DNA of 64,000 bases from Cerioporus squamosus (GCA_022592435.1 JABYQS010000122.1:50321-114320), one strand, 5' to 3'; shown: positions 33,230-46,800, numbered from the stretch's first letter. The notes: generated by a model not told the origin, from the letters alone. Numbers and translations: made by a program.

Positions 33230-36200
33230 ATGCTGTCCCAAGAGCACAAGGAAGCTCCCATACCTCTTCAAGCCTCCGGGTTCGGCAGAACCTCTCAGGA
33301 GTACCATGACGTTGTAAAGCGCATGCGTTCGCATGGGTATGTGTATCTGTCTTTCATGCTCCCCGAGCGCCACTCATAAGTGCGGGGCAGAGGTCATACC
33401 GTAGTCGATATCCCCTGCGTAGTCGTTATCGGGAATCAGAGCGCGGGGAAGTCAAGCCTCATTCAAAGCATCACCGAGGTCCGCAGCCGTTATAATGCTG
33501 TCAAGACTCATATAACCCGAGCTCATCGTGCGCGTATAGGTCCCGGTGCCGCGCTCGGATGGCACGACGACGCGTGCGCCATTCGAAGTCAGGATGACGC
33601 GCACTGCATTGTCCGTGCCTTGGAGTGCGCAGATCTACATTCGTAGGGAGTACGATCTATACGGCAACAAACTCCTCGTCGTCAAAGAGGTCAAGTTCGG
33701 ACCGCGTCTCGAGAGAAGGAAGACGTCGAGCTGATGCTCCATCGCGCGCAAGCTGCAGTGCTCGGCTCGACTGAAGAAATTTCACGCTTTGTGCAGATGA
33801 ATGAGGAGGAGCTGTCAGGTCTTGCATCCTTGACCTCGCATGCATTTTCAAAGAACGTCATATGCATCGATCTCGCTGGGCCGGACCTTGTAGACTTGTC
33901 TTTCATCGATCTCCCGGGTGAGTATCGCGACGGTCAAGTTCGCCGTTGCATGCTGCTGACAGAGACTCGCGCCAGGAATCATCCAGAACGCTGAGAACGA
34001 CCCGAAAGGTGAGATGGTTACCCTGGTGGAGGGGCTTGTCAATACGTACATCAAGAGCAACTGCCTGATCCTCGTGACAATCAGCATGAGTGGTGCGTCC
34101 TGCATCTCTCAAATTCTATGACGTGTCTTACCTCCTCTGCAGACGATATTGAGAACCAGAAGGCCGGTTACCTCGCGAAGCAGGCTGACCCTACGGGCTC
34201 TCGCACCATCGGTATGTCTTCCGCCGATCCCTTGTGCACATCTTGCTGAACATGCGTAGGCGTCTTGACCAAGGCGGACACAATCCCGCAGGGATCGTTG
34301 GGGAAGCAGCAGCGATGGTGCGACGTCCTCGAAGGCCGCCAACACGCCACAAAGCACGGCTACTTCTGCACCCGTCTTCCAGACGACAGCGAGAGGGAGC
34401 GCGGGATTACTCCGAAGGCGGCTCGGCAGGAGGAAGCTGAGTTCTTCGACAGCCGCGCGCCATGGTCGACGTCTGTGCGTCGAGACCGATGTGGCACACA
34501 GGCCCTCATCGAGTATCTCAGCCAACTGCTCACGCAGAGAATTCGTGATTCGTAAGTAAACTGGCCTGGCCCTATAGCTCGACGTACTCCCTGACACGCC
34601 GCCCCCCCACAGTCTCCCCAAGATCCGGCGCGACGTGGAAGCGCAGCTCCAGGACTGCAAGGCGCAGCTTGACGCTCTTCCCCAGGCAATCGCCTCAGAG
34701 CCGTGTTCGTTCGTCAACAGCCTCCTGATGGACTTCTGCGACGACATCAAGGCCCACGTTCGCGGGTCTCCCATATCCGCCTCCCTCGTCCAGGCAAACA
34801 GAAAGACCTACCAGGCCCTCAAGGCGGATATTCGCAAAACGACCCCTGCGTTCGTCCCATTCGAGCCGGAGGACGCGTTCGCTTACGTTGTCTTGTGGTT
34901 CACGCAGAAGAACATCGCCGGCTTCGTGAAGCCCATGTATCTCAGGGACATCCGCGAGCGTATCGGAAGGTGGGTCACGGTCGTTGCCTTCCTGTCGTTC
35001 TCGAACCACATCGGCTGACGGCGTCTTTTCCAGTCATGTCACCCGGGAGCTTCCGAACAACGTCCCGTACGCAGCGAAGATCTCGCTCATCCTTGACTTC
35101 CAGCGTACCTGGGAGCAGTCGACGCTCCGCTGCTTCGAGGTCGTTCAGAAGAGCGTAGGCCAGTTCCTGACCAGCCACATCGACCAGCAGTTCCAGCGTT
35201 ATGGCAACTTGAAGGCCATCGTTAAGTGCGTACCATATAAACGCCCGTTCGTACCATCCTCGAGATATTATTGACGCAGCCACTCTTTGTAGTTCTGTGG
35301 TTATGGAGCAGGTCAAGCTCAACGCGGAGAAGACCTCAAGACAGTTGCAGATTATCCGCACATACGAGGCGAACTTTCAGGACACGCTGAACGTGGAGGA
35401 TCTCGCCGAGAAGCGTGCCGAATGGCTAGGTCTGTACAAGGAGGCGCGGGCGAATCGCCGCGAGTACAAGAATGCAGCTGCGCCTACGGCATCGCAGCAG
35501 GCTGCTCCACCACCTTCGTTCTCCACGCCGCCTCAATTACACACCGGGACGCCGTTCTCTTCCCCCGGATCGCATCCTCAGCCAGGGGAAAGTCGTGAGT
35601 TCCTGTACCAGCAGACGCTTTCGTTCAACTCTGATGAGCGTTGCTGTAGCATTTACTTTCACCGTCGGCTCTGCACCTCCTAGAGCTACGGGCTCTGGCC
35701 CGGTTCCTCCATCTCATCATAACCATGTACCCGGTCCTAGACCGATGCCGCAGTCTTACACTAAGGTGCCGGGATCCACCTCCCCCGGCTCGGGCACCCC
35801 GCCTCCCTCGTACTCGCAGCCACCCCAGGCCGACTCGGCTGCGACGCCCACCCCTCCTCTCACTGGCGCCGCGCTCAAGAAAGCCCAGGACGAGGCCATC
35901 GCCGCGTTCGAGAAACTCGGAGTCAAGCTCAAGCCCGAGGACCTTGCCAAGTTCACCCCCGTAGACGAGAATCAGGAGGTCCTCGAGCTCATGGCAGAAG
36001 TCAGGGCGTACTTCGAGATCGCTTCCAAGGTCCGTGGTCGGGGCTGACATTTCACGCTTCGTCCATCGTCATCGATGCTAACTATCTTCCCGCGCGCAGC
36101 GTATCATCGACCTCGTTATGTTTGCGATCGACCAGCACTTCCTGTACGAGTTCTCGGCGGCGCTCCATCGAGTGCTGTACGAGAAGCTCGGACTCCACGA

Positions 36201-36327
36201 GCCAAACGCGCGGGAGCGGTGCGAGAGGTACCTTGTCGAGGAGCCGAATGTCGTGGCACGGCGCAACGAGCTGCTTGGACGGAAGAGGCAGCTCGAGAGC
36301 CTGCTCGTTGAGCTAGACGCGAAGTGA
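33230..36327 (+). CDS. Dynamin-like large GTPase 1 (frame-broken)
   Basis: The likely start is the ATG at 33230 (MLSQEHKEAP). The GTPase domain shows G1 GNQSAGKSSL (about 33433), G3 DLPG (about 33910) and G4 TKAD (about 34264). The middle/stalk region follows (TRELPNNVPYAAK, about 35040-35080), then a Pro-rich linker (about 35490-35850), a helical segment and a C-terminal GED-type region ending KRQLESLLVELDAK. Length and layout fit fungal dynamin/Mx-like proteins, which assemble on membranes and remodel them by GTP hydrolysis. About nine introns are implied. A one-base frame break lies near 33712 between GPRL and KEDVELMLHRAQ; this text is conserved in gene 2, so it is a real deviation or a sequence error. 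Gene 2 follows in tandem 0.77 kb downstream. Confidence 0.82.
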
Positions 36328-37095
36328 TCGGTTCGTCCGGCCTACGTCGCTGTCTTCGAAATTGTCCTTACGCCCTATCAGATGTCCTATCCCTTCGGTC
36401 TTCGACGTGTCATACGACTCGGTCTCTTCGCCAGACGGGCAGGCCACTTTGGCGGCCCACCGCGTGTAGGGCCCCGGTGTGGTCGCGACTCGCCACGCGC
36501 AGACGATCATATACGGAAAGAACTGCTTCGTCCGTGCGTAGAAGGAAGTTCGGTCGCGTATCTGGTTCTGCTCAGTTATCTTGTTTTCCCTCTCACTGTC
36601 TATCTCCCTTGCATATTTGCTGTACATCCCTCCGCTATGCATTCGCCTTCATCAACCTCACCGCGGACCGAGCTGCTTCGCAGTTGCGGAAGATGTGCGG
36701 GACGGCCCTTCCCTCAGCCCGCTCCGCTTACCTTCTGGGGAGATCTCTTCCTCGTTTTGAATTCACTTGCCCCTTCAGGACTCCAACCCAGAACCATGCG
36801 TAGGATTGCATCACTCTTCTCTGGAGGATTTGCGTTTGAGGTGCTTGCTGTCAGCTCGATATGGAAGACGCATAGCTTCAGACGGCATGGAGCTGGCTCG
36901 TGTACGTGAGTGCTCCAATCTTACAACTCCCGGTCGATTTTTTACTCGGACGTTTGCACCTACCGCAGCACGCTTTGAAACGAGGTGGGCACGCCCCCGG
37001 ATGGAAGATGGGGAACAACGTGCACGGCGCACGCGGTATATAGCTCGATGTCGAACGTCGGGTCTGACCTCAATCGCACCTCTCGCCTCTCCACT
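36328..37095. other. Intergenic between the two dynamin-like genes
   Basis: No coding motif is seen. It must hold the terminator of gene 1 and the promoter of gene 2. Confidence 0.45.
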
Positions 37096-39852
37096 ATGCT
37101 TTCATCAGATTCTCAAGACGCGAAGGCCGATGCACTCATCGGCGACACTGGGTATGCGCGGACGACCAAGGAACTCATAGAGTTCGTCACGACCCTTCGG
37201 GCCCTTGGGTACGGAAACTCCGTCCTTCAAGTCGTCGGAGGGTGTTCACACATCTGTGTCTCTGATATTTAGTGCCCAAGTCTTCCTGGACTTGCCGCGC
37301 ATCGTCGTCATTGGCAACCAGAGCGCTGGGAAGTCCAGCTTAGTCGAAGCCATCTCCGGGGTAGGTTGCAAATCGCTCTTTGGACCCGGGTAACGCTTTG
37401 CTCACCCTGTATGCCCATCATAAACAGATAAGTGTCCCTCGTGATGCGGGAACGTGTACGCGGTGCCCGATGGAGTGCCGTCTGGCCAACACGCCCGACT
37501 CCTGGTCCTGCCAAATCTCCATCCGCTGGGAGTTCGACACCAACGGCGAGCGAGTCGACGAAGTCAGCGAAGTTTTGTTCGGGGCGCGCTTCACGGATAA
37601 GGAGGACGTCGAACCCATGCTCCGGCGCGCGCAAGCAGCGATCCTGAACCCCACAGTCCCGCTCTCGCATTTCCTCGAGGTCGACATCCAGGCGTTGAAG
37701 GCAGGGGATACGAAGGTTCCCGGGGCGAAACCTCTTGCGTTCTCGCGGAACGTGATCTGTGTCGATCTGGCCGGTCCCGACCTTGTTGATCTCTCCTTCG
37801 TAGATCTTCCAGGTACGTCTACGTCTACGACCGTATGCGTTCCACGTTCGATTCTGACATGAACCTCAGGCATTGTCCAGAACGCGGAGCCGGAGATAGT
37901 TCAACTCGTCGAGGATCTCGTCGAGTCCTACGTCGGAGGCAACTGCCTTATCCTCGTCACGCTGCCGATGAGCGGTGAGTAGCTTTTGATTCGTGCGCAT
38001 AGTGATCATCACTCTGAATGATTGTGATCCTTGACTTTTAGATGACATTGAGAATCAGAAGGCTGCACGCATCGCGAAGCAAGCTGATCCGGAGGGTCTG
38101 CGTACCATCGGTCAGTCTGATCACTCGCTCTCAAACAGGAGCTTGAAGTTCATTCTACCATCCCTCAGGTGTCTTGACGAAGCCGGATACGCTCCCTCCC
38201 GGCTCCACCAAGAGCCGAGAGATGTGGCTCGACGTCATAGAGGGCCGTCGTCACCAGCTCAAGCACGGGTACTTCTGCACGCGACAACCCGACGACGACA
38301 AACGGCTCTCGGGTGTCTCCACATCTGAGGCACGAGCAGCTGAAGCCGACTTCTTCAGGACGACGTCTCCGTGGTCCACGTCTATTTCGCAAGGTCGCTT
38401 CGGAACGCTCAACCTCGTCAAGAGCATCAGCGAGCTTCTCACTAGGATCATCAGCGACTCGTGAGTGCTCACTGAGCTGTACGACACTCCTCGTTCTGAC
38501 TTCTACGTCCATAGTCTCCCGAAGCTGATTGGGGAAGTCTCTTCTCAGCTTGCGGCGTGCAATAAGCAACTCAATTCACTGCCTCCTCTCATCACGACCG
38601 AACCCGCCGCCTTCGTGCTGAACCTCGTTGTGACGTTCTGTGCCACGTCATGCAACACGTCCATGGATCTCCCGCCTGCGCCCATCTGGTGCAAACTAAT
38701 AGACGCACCTTCGATAAGTTCAAGTCAGCTATCAGATCTACAGCTCCGCCCTTCGTCCCTTGTGAGGAGAAGATAAAGCACACCGAGAAGTACACGAAGC
38801 TAGATGGTGAGGGGTCGGATGACATCAGTAGCGGCAGGAAGTCTTGTGCGACGCCTGCGATGTACCTCGGCGACGTACGAGCGAGAATCAAAGAGTGTGC
38901 ACCTTCCTCTCGTCGTCTCGTCCCCTCGGATATCGTTACTCATTGATTTGTCTAGTTGCATCACCCGCGAGCTCCCCAACAACGTCCCTTATGCAGCCAA
39001 GAAGTCGTTCATGCGCGACTTTCAGCAATCCTGGGAGCAGCACGCAATGTCGTGCTTCGACCGCGTTCAAGAGACGTTCAAGAACGTCCTCAGTGATACC
39101 ATCAAGGAGCAGTTCGCCCGCTTCGGGAACCTCAAGGTCGTCATATCGTGAGTCCCTGACAGCGTTCAGCGTGTCGGAACGCTCACGACCTCGGGCATCC
39201 CAGCCCAATTGTCATGGAGCAACTGCAGATTCATGCTGAGCAAGCCACAAACCACATCAAGACCATCCTGGCCCTCGAGGCCGCCACACCGTTCACCCAG
39301 AACACTCACTACTTCGCCGACAAACGCGACAAGCAGCTCGCGCAGTACAAACAAGCTCGTCCTCATGGTCCTGTTCGGTTGTTCTCATCGCCCACTGAGG
39401 AGAACATGAAGAACGCTCTCGCATCCCTCGCTAGGCTAGGGTACACTGTGAAGGAGGAGGACCTGGGGAAGCTCAATCCTGCGGACGAGTTCGAGGAGGA
39501 ACTCGAGCTGATGGCTGAAGTGCGCGCGTACTTCTATGTCGCATACAAGGTGAGTACTAGTACATCCGACGCCCCTGATGAGATGCCTCTCGAGCCTCGC
39601 TGACCCGGATGTCTGCAGCGCGTGATCGACTACATCCCTCTATCAATCGATCAGCACTTCCTGTACACGCTGGCGGAGGGACTGCAGCCCGTGCTCCTCG
39701 ATAAGCTCGGGGTTGGATCTTCTACTGCTGACGCTCGTTGCACCTCGTACATCGCAGAGGAACCAGGGGTTGTGTCTCTCCGTAGCGAGCTTCTCTCCAA
39801 GAAGAAACGCTTGGAGAGCGTGCAGAAGGCGCTCTTCAACTTCGGACTGTAG
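37096..39852 (+). CDS. Dynamin-like large GTPase 2 (frame-broken)
   Basis: A tandem paralogue of the preceding gene. Exons with matching phase are 37096-37208, 37273-37360, 37428-37812, 37870-37974, 38042-38110, 38169-38460 and 38515 onward, with further exons to the stop at 39850-39852. G1 GNQSAGKSSL (about 37316), G3 DLPG (about 37805) and G4 TKPD (about 38176) are intact. TRELPNNVPYAAKK marks the stalk, and the GED-type end reads RSELLSKKKRLESV. It lacks the Pro-rich linker of gene 1. A single-base frame break lies near 38640, between VVTFC and VMQHVHGSPA. The product should be about 700 residues if intact. The paralogues share intron positions, which indicates tandem duplication. Confidence 0.82.
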
Positions 39853-40107
39853 GAAGGGCGGTGACCTGGATATGCTGCTTTCGTCTCCGTCAGTGTTGAT
39901 TGTATCCATGTATTAGATTCTAGACTCTTCCTGGTCATGGCCGTAATATGGCACGTCTGCACCGACCCATTTGCGAGCTACGCGGCTGCTATGGTTGGCT
40001 GGGTACGTTCTCTTCCGGTGCGGATGAATGCATTCATGTGTTTGGCTGAGTACACCGGATTCATATCTGTCGATACTTTAGCTCTCCGACAATTGCGCCT
40101 ACGTACA

Positions 40108-42782
40108 TCACAGAATCATAAGAGGTCGAATACGGACAGTCCCGTCGTGCGCCCCGGACACGAGCGTCCCATCAGTCGGGGAGAATAGCACGTTCGTCAC
40201 GTTATCGCTATGCTCGTTGAACGTCGCCACGCACGACCCGTCCTTCGCGTTCCACAGCCGCACCGTGTTGTCCGACGCGGCCGACGCGATGAACTGGCCC
40301 CCAGGGGAGAACTGCACCGCGTTGATCATGCTGTCGTGCCCGTCCAGCGAGAAGATCCGCTCTCCGCTGAACGAGTCGCACACCTTCACGGTGGAGTCGC
40401 TCGAACCGGACGCTATGCGCTTCCCGTCGGGGGAGAACGCGACGGTCCACACGGGCCCGGTGTGTTCGTGCAGGATAACGAGAGCTTCGCCCGTCTCCGC
40501 CTTCCAGACGCGCGCGCTGCCGTCGTCGGAGGCGGTCACGATGCGGTTCCCGTCAGGGGAGAATGCGGCAGCGCAGACCATGCCCTTGTGGCCCTGTAGG
40601 ACGGCCTTCGATTCGCCCTGGCCAAGCGTTGCCAGGTCCCAGATGTAACAGTCGCTCTCGGTTCCGCCAGTGGCCATGAGGCGGCCGTCGGGAGAGAAGA
40701 TTATGAAAGTGATGACGGCGAGGTGCTTGGTGATGATGCGGAACGGCTCGTAGTTCTGAGTGTCCCAGATACGCAAGGAGCCGTCTTGGCCCCCCGCGAT
40801 GAGCTTGGAGCCGTCGGGTGTGTAAACGACGGTATGCACGGGCACTCTTGGGAGGCGCTTGTACTGCACGCCGTTTTGGACTGTCCAGAGGATGACCTCT
40901 TCGTCATGCGAGCCCGATGCGAGATACTGGTTGTCGCGGGAGAATGCCAAGGATGAGACAGTATCGCTGTGGCCAGCGAGCTTACGTAGCACGTTATTGG
41001 ACGGAACGTCCCACAAGATGATGGTGGTGTCCTCGGAACCACTGGCAGCGTACTTGCCATCTGCGGAGTAGGTGATTGCAGTGACGGAGCCGTCATGAAT
41101 GCTCGTCGGAGCGCCCAGATTCAGTAGCTTCCTTGGTGACTCTCCGTCCCCTCCGTCAACCGGCGAATCCGCACGCGGGGTGATATCTACGCCTTCCGGC
41201 TCGGGAACTGTTCGGGAGGTAAGCTCAACAGCCATGTAAACGTATGACTTCAAATACTCACTAGACGCGTCCATCGGGGCCTCTGTAGGAACATCGATCG
41301 GGTCGGGCTCGTCAACAGTGGTCTTCTTGTTGAAGTCAATGGCTGCGGACACGGTGCCCACTGCGAGTGGTCAGCGCGTGCGATATGTCACAGATTTCGA
41401 ACTCACCTCCGTGTTCGTCCAGTTCAATGCTTGGTTGCAGTTCTACAAGAGCGGCGGTGATATCATACGGGAACTCCTGGTCCTTCACATGAAGTCAGTG
41501 CACGGCTTTGCAGCACAACAACGGCCCGAGCACCTTGAAGAGGGCGTACAAGTCTCGATCAGATGCGATGGCAATAGCCGCTTCGGAATTCTACGAGACC
41601 CCGCGTTGAGTACACGGCATACATACTATGGTGAGGGATTGTCCTACCTCCAAGATGTAGTCGAGGAGGTCGTTCACTGGGTCAAACCGCTGGAGGCAAG
41701 TCAGAGATTGCGTGCCAAAGACGACTGCGTGTCGCACCTTGCGTCTCATGAACCCCTCTTCATCTGATCCCGAGTCATCGTCCGCCGCTACTGGATCGAG
41801 CCCGCCATCCTCTGGATCCGGAGAAGGCAGCTCGTCTGGGCCTGCTGCAGCTTTGATCGGCACACTCTTCCAGATCATTCGGCGCTTCATCTTGTAGTAA
41901 TGCATGAAAATGCATTGATCGATCGGCTCTTGTGAACTCGACTCGTCTGGAGAGGCTGAAGCTCCAGCGATGGCAGGGGTCGGTGAGGAGCGGGCACGTC
42001 TGCGCGGCCCGGTGCCGTAGTAGGATTGGGGGAGCGATTGGTTGGAAATGCTCACCGACAGGTTCAGGCCCACCGCGGAGCTGAAGTCGGCGGTCACCAT
42101 CCCCTGCTTCTTCTTGTACTGACCTGGAAGGCGGCCACGGCCCACTGTTCCGTCTTGGTCGTCCCGGAGACGAAGAAGAGGTCCTCTTGTTTCAGTTCGA
42201 GACCAAACTTGTCTGCGAAGTCGACCCAGTGCGGGAAGTTCTCACGCACGTAGTTCACGATGTGCCGCTTCGACTCGATGTCCTCCGAGTAGCACTTCGG
42301 GGAGAACATGAGGAACGCCCCCGCGTCCGCCCCGCATTGAAAGCTGAAGCTTCCGCCTGCCGAGGCGGCAGGAACGGGCGCAGGCCTATTGAGCGACATC
42401 AGTGCACGGATGTCCGATGATCTGAATCATGAACTTACGCGCCAGCAGATGCTCTACCGGACACGTCGACCTCGCGAACAGTACGGCCGTAGAGCAATGG
42501 CTGCAGAATACGCTCTTTAGGGCCGGTTATTATGAGGTTAGGTGGGTTGAACGGTTCGTAGCCATCTGGAACACCATAGCGCACAGGCTGCTCGTCCTCG
42601 CTGTTCCTAGCATTGAAGAGCTGCAAGAAACCGCCATTCTTCATCCATCCGACGTCTCCGATCTGGACCGGGCTCGCAGTGGGGTCCGGATCAGGCAGCC
42701 AGAGAGGGAATCCGTACCCGTGGTGAAAGAGCTGCTGCGCATAGACGTCCCATGCGTGAGGAGTGTCACGGAAGGCGCTCAT
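40108..42782 (-). CDS. YPLW/GDVG-family protein fused to WD40 propeller, copy 3
   Basis: The start is the ATG at 42782. Motifs: GYGFPLW, IGDVGWM, SKRHIVNYVRENF, FVSGTTKTEQWAVAAF, QCIFMHYYKMKRR, FDPVNDLLDYILE, AIAIASDRDLYALF and EFPYDITAALVELQPSIELD. The exon ending in GG at 41407 has a GTGAGT donor and joins in phase 1 to the exon at 41360, which opens directly into WD40. No ATG precedes the WD40 frame (its first codon in that exon is GTG), so it cannot be an independent gene. The propeller part is fully open and has eight WD-like repeats (HDGSVTAITYSADG to HSDNVTNVLFSP). One base appears missing near 42117-42120 within AAFQ-QYKKK. Total length would be about 820-850 residues. Domain order and exon plan match copy 1. 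Function is unknown; WD40 implies protein binding. Confidence 0.82.
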
Positions 42783-43828
42783 GCTGAACTGTCAGGAGGA
42801 GGGGGATGAGGGCAGCGGGATGGATGATACGCAAGCTCGAGATGCTATAGCAATGCCCTACCGAAGTCTTCACGATGGCGGTGAGATGAGCCACACAGAC
42901 AAGGCTGTCCTAGTATCGCTTTACGATCGCCTGCCATGAGGCTTCCCAGGGCGCCCAGGACACATGGTTCGGAAGAGCCCGAGGAGGCAGTGGAACAAGA
43001 GCTCGCAAAAGGTCCCATAGCCTCGAAAACCTATTCAAGATGTTCTCGTGCTGTACGAACGCTAAAGCGGAGTGGCTTCAATCTGGAGAGCGGGACAAAC
43101 ACCGAGTGTGCGCGCTCTCTGGTCTTTTGCAGAGGCCACGAGTTGTATTCCCGCCTGTATTGATGTCGCTAGTCAGTCCAATCGCAAGTTACACCCTGGA
43201 TGATTGAAAAGTTCACCAAAGACTCACCAGAACTTCACTTCAGGACCGAGGATAAATCGATAATTGTCCAGCCCTTCGACTCGGACAGCGCCACGGTGGC
43301 AATGCACGTCACGCTTTCACAAGCGTGAACTGAGCCTGGCCGCATCTATACGGCCGTCTTCATCTCAGAAAATGGTCAGACCCAGACTAGCTAGGTGGAG
43401 GAGTAGCACGAGCGTGTGTTGGTGTAGGGTCGTCCGATCAAGTTGAAGTTCAAGTAAGTGATGGCCGCAAATTTGCATCAAGCGTCTACAACATGGGCGG
43501 GAGTTACCCAATGCGGAAATGCTCGCATCACTGCCACCGCCTACTCCTGCTAACGGAGGCTAACGGTAGGTCGACCGACTTGAATGGAATGGTACTAACC
43601 ATAGACGACAGTGGACCTATCTCCAAGCTTTGAACCTCGTCCGTAGCGGGCTCATTCGAAATTCATAGAGTCCTGCTTAGACATGATGTCCGCAGAGGAT
43701 GAACATCCGAGTCGTCATAGAGTTACGAGTACTAACTACTTAGTACACCAGCAGAGCTCACAAGCAGAAAAATAGTCCGAATGTCCAACGTACACGTCAA
43801 CAAGCACCAAGCGTCCCATTTGCCCTTG
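42783..43828. other. Intergenic between YPLW copies 3 and 4
   Basis: No coding motif is seen. It includes the promoter side of copy 3 and the 3' flank of copy 4. Confidence 0.45.
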
Positions 43829-45523
43829 TCAGGCGGCTACCACTGCTGAGCAAGCAAGCGACTCCCATCCGAGGCCTGGCGAGCAGAAGGGACGACATGC
43901 ACCTCGTAGGACCGGCATGCCTTGGAATATCCGGGCCAGGGATGTGCGCGGCGCATCTGTTTGATGAGTCTCCTTGAGCAACAACGTTCCCACTGACACA
44001 AATTTCACGTCAGCCATGTGCGAGGAGCTCTCTCGTGCAAGTATACTACTCACCGCCGTCTTTGTCGATATGTACGCGCGGCGCTGCACACTTCAGAGCC
44101 ATATCCAGCTGCTTCAACCCTGCGGGACGAGACATCTGAGCGTGAAAAGAAGTGCAACTATCAGCATGCACTGAACTAGGTAATGGGATAGAAGCGGAAC
44201 AACAACGAACCTGAAGCAGCTCGCACACATCGTGCGTAGACGCGATCGCGGAGTGCGCCTCCGAGTTCTATTGTGGCCGGTAGGTGCCAGTGAGCATTCA
44301 CCCTGATCACTCTATGCCGGCCAGAAGGAAGTCAAGTACCTCAAGAATGTACTCCAGCAAGACGTCCACGGATCGTAGTTCTGTAGATATAACGCGTGCA
44401 TCAGTCCCGTCGGGAGGAGAACAGCGAACAAAGGGAACGGACGCACCACGTATTGCCTCTCGTCCGCCTCCTCTTCCCCGCACTCCGCATCGCCTGCACT
44501 GTACGCCGGGAAGTCGTCCTCATCGTCGTCCTCCGCTCCCCTAGGCAGCTCGTGCGGTCCAGCAGCCGCCTGCATCGCCCTCGACCACCACAACCGCCTC
44601 TCCATCTTGTAATAATGCACGAACACGCACAGCGGCCTCCGCGTCCGCCTCCCCACCGCTGGCACCGCGCGAAGCACCAGCGCTGCCCGTCCCGGTCCCG
44701 GTCCCGTGCGCAGACCTGATCTCCTGCCCGTCGAGCTCCGCGCGCATCACGCCCTCGCGCTCGTCGAACGACACGCCCAGCTGCCCGTCCCCGCCGCCCG
44801 CGAGACGGCTGTACGCGAATGCGCCGCATGCGGTGGTGGTGACCGTGCCAGAGACAAACAGGACCCCCTTCGGGCCCGCGTTAACGTTGAGGTCCGCGCT
44901 CGCGGCGAGCGCGACCCAGCTGTCGTGGTGCTGCTTCATGTATTCCACGATGCGCCTCTTGCTGACGATCGTGCGTGAGTACGCTGGCGTCGCGAGCGCG
45001 AGGACCGCTCCGGACTGCTCTGTCCACTTCGCATGCATAGCCCTAAGAGCAGAAGAGAAGGAAGAGAAGGTGAGAGAAGGGGAAGAGAAGGGAAAGCGGT
45101 GGTAAGTCGACACTCAGTCCGGAGGAGCACTCGCACTCACATGGCACTGGCATCCGACTCCGAGCCCGCGCTAACCTCCACACCCGTGATGCCCGCACTG
45201 CACAGAAAGGGATCGTTCACAGTATGCGCTCCGACCATCGAGAGGTTCCGGGCGTTCAGCGGCTGGAAGCCGTCCGGGAGCAAGTCCGAGTCCGAGTCGC
45301 CCCCTTCTTGCTCTGGCGCCGCCATGCTGTTGAACATCGTGGTGAATCCTCCGCGGGCGAGTACGCCGACGTCGCCGACTCGAGTACAATACTCAGCGTG
45401 GCTCTCGTCGGACTCGCGCCGTCCCACGCGGGTGCCGGTGGGCCGCCAGAGGGGGTAGCCGTACCCGAGGGGGAAGATATGGCGGGCATATAGCTCGTGA
45501 TCGGGGAGTCTGCTTGAGGACAT
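43829..45523 (-). CDS. YPLW/GDVG-family protein, copy 4 (frame-broken)
   Basis: The start is the ATG at 45523. Motifs: GYGYPLW, VGDVGVL, SKRRIVEYMKQ, FVSGTVTTTACGAFAY, CVFVHYYKMERR, AAAGPHELP, a DPVDVLLEYILE block broken by one base near 44360-44370, EAHSAIASTHDVCELL and LKQLDMALKCAA. The phase-1 junction after GG (about 44052) joins a tail beginning VGTLLLKETHQT and ending at 43829. That tail is unlike WD40. An intron at about 45046-45105 is an unusually long pyrimidine tract on the coding strand. An insertion of Arg/Glu text separates YPLW from GDVG. The family role is unknown. Confidence 0.7.
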
Positions 45524-46800
45524 GTCTGTGTCACGGCGTGGAATTCTCGACGCCAACGGAAGTGATACTAGGATGGAGACTAGCAGAGCAATCAGCGAAC
45601 AGCGAGGAAACCTTTGCAATCAGGCGCACGAGGAGGACTCACGAGAGACACGACACGATGTAAGTATAGCCAAGTGCAGGAACAGTAGAAGACACAGTAA
45701 ACTCGAGCACTCACCCGTGCGGGTCTTATGCAACGACGGTCGAAGCTCGAAGGGGCACTGTGCAGTCTTCATCGCACCGCGTTATCGCGGGCCATCGACA
45801 AGCACATGTGCCCCTGGCGATGCATCAAAAACCCCCAGAAGCACAACGTGCGGCGTCCTCGCGTCACGACTGACAGGCATGCGTCCAGGGCTGTACAAGG
45901 TGGACAAGGAATCCGCTCGTCGCTCGACGCTGGAATGCGGAGGTTCCCAGTAGGCTCGCAGTGCCAGCCTCTAGTTCCTCGTCCCTCAGAATAGAGGGCC
46001 GCCAAAGGGCCGCCCACAAAGCAGGACAAGAACGGCGGCTTCAATATTGACGCTGCCACCGCGGCGTGTCATCTGCGCTGTGCAAGCTTCCTCAGGCTGA
46101 GCGGCATTGTCACCGTATCGTGACTCGGCTATGCTCACACTCATTGCATTCACTAGCTTTTGGCCAGGTCTCCAGAGCTCTGAACGAAAATGCATGACGT
46201 ACTAGTTGTAGTTCACGACACAGGCACAGCTTGCGAGATTGGCGAGACGCGGGAACGGCATGATATGCAGTTCATATGTAACCACGGAAGCGAACTGGTA
46301 AGTAAGAGTTTGGAGGCAGGGCGTAGAGGCGTGGCGAGAGCGCTACGCAAGCGAGATGGCGCACATGTGATCCTGCTGCGCTCGTCTTCGAGGCGTAGTA
46401 GTACAGCGCGGGGGACTTCTGCTAACGTAGCGGGTATGGTATAGTGCTCGAACGGGTTCGTATGAGAGCGTACGAGGAACTGAGAGAGCGGAGGAAGGGG
46501 GATGCGTGGAAGACTGTCACCGCTACCGCTGCGGACGCTCGGAGCTTGTGCGGCCGCGCCGTTCTCGAATCTGAGGCGGTATTATTTTAGAGTCTGAGCG
46601 AGAGCCATCTGCGTCGTGCAACCTCGCGGGTGCAAGGGTCGATAGGATTGAGAGCCAAGGGCGAGACCTTGGGTGTGAATGTCAAATAAAGCGAAGGGAG
46701 TCTGGCGCATGCGGTGGTCTAACCTCGGGATCGTGGATTTGTACGCGTCGGGATCATCTCCCCGGGCGTCGTTGTGTGCAACTATCGGCCGGGTGGCCAG
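45524..46800. other. Intergenic between YPLW copies 4 and 5
   Basis: Scattered short open frames have no motif. I see no repeat or RNA gene. Confidence 0.45.

Noticed and set aside
40108..41361. WD40 protein as a separate gene
   Set aside because: No ATG at its beginning; the frame starts at a splice acceptor and joins in phase to the upstream family exon.
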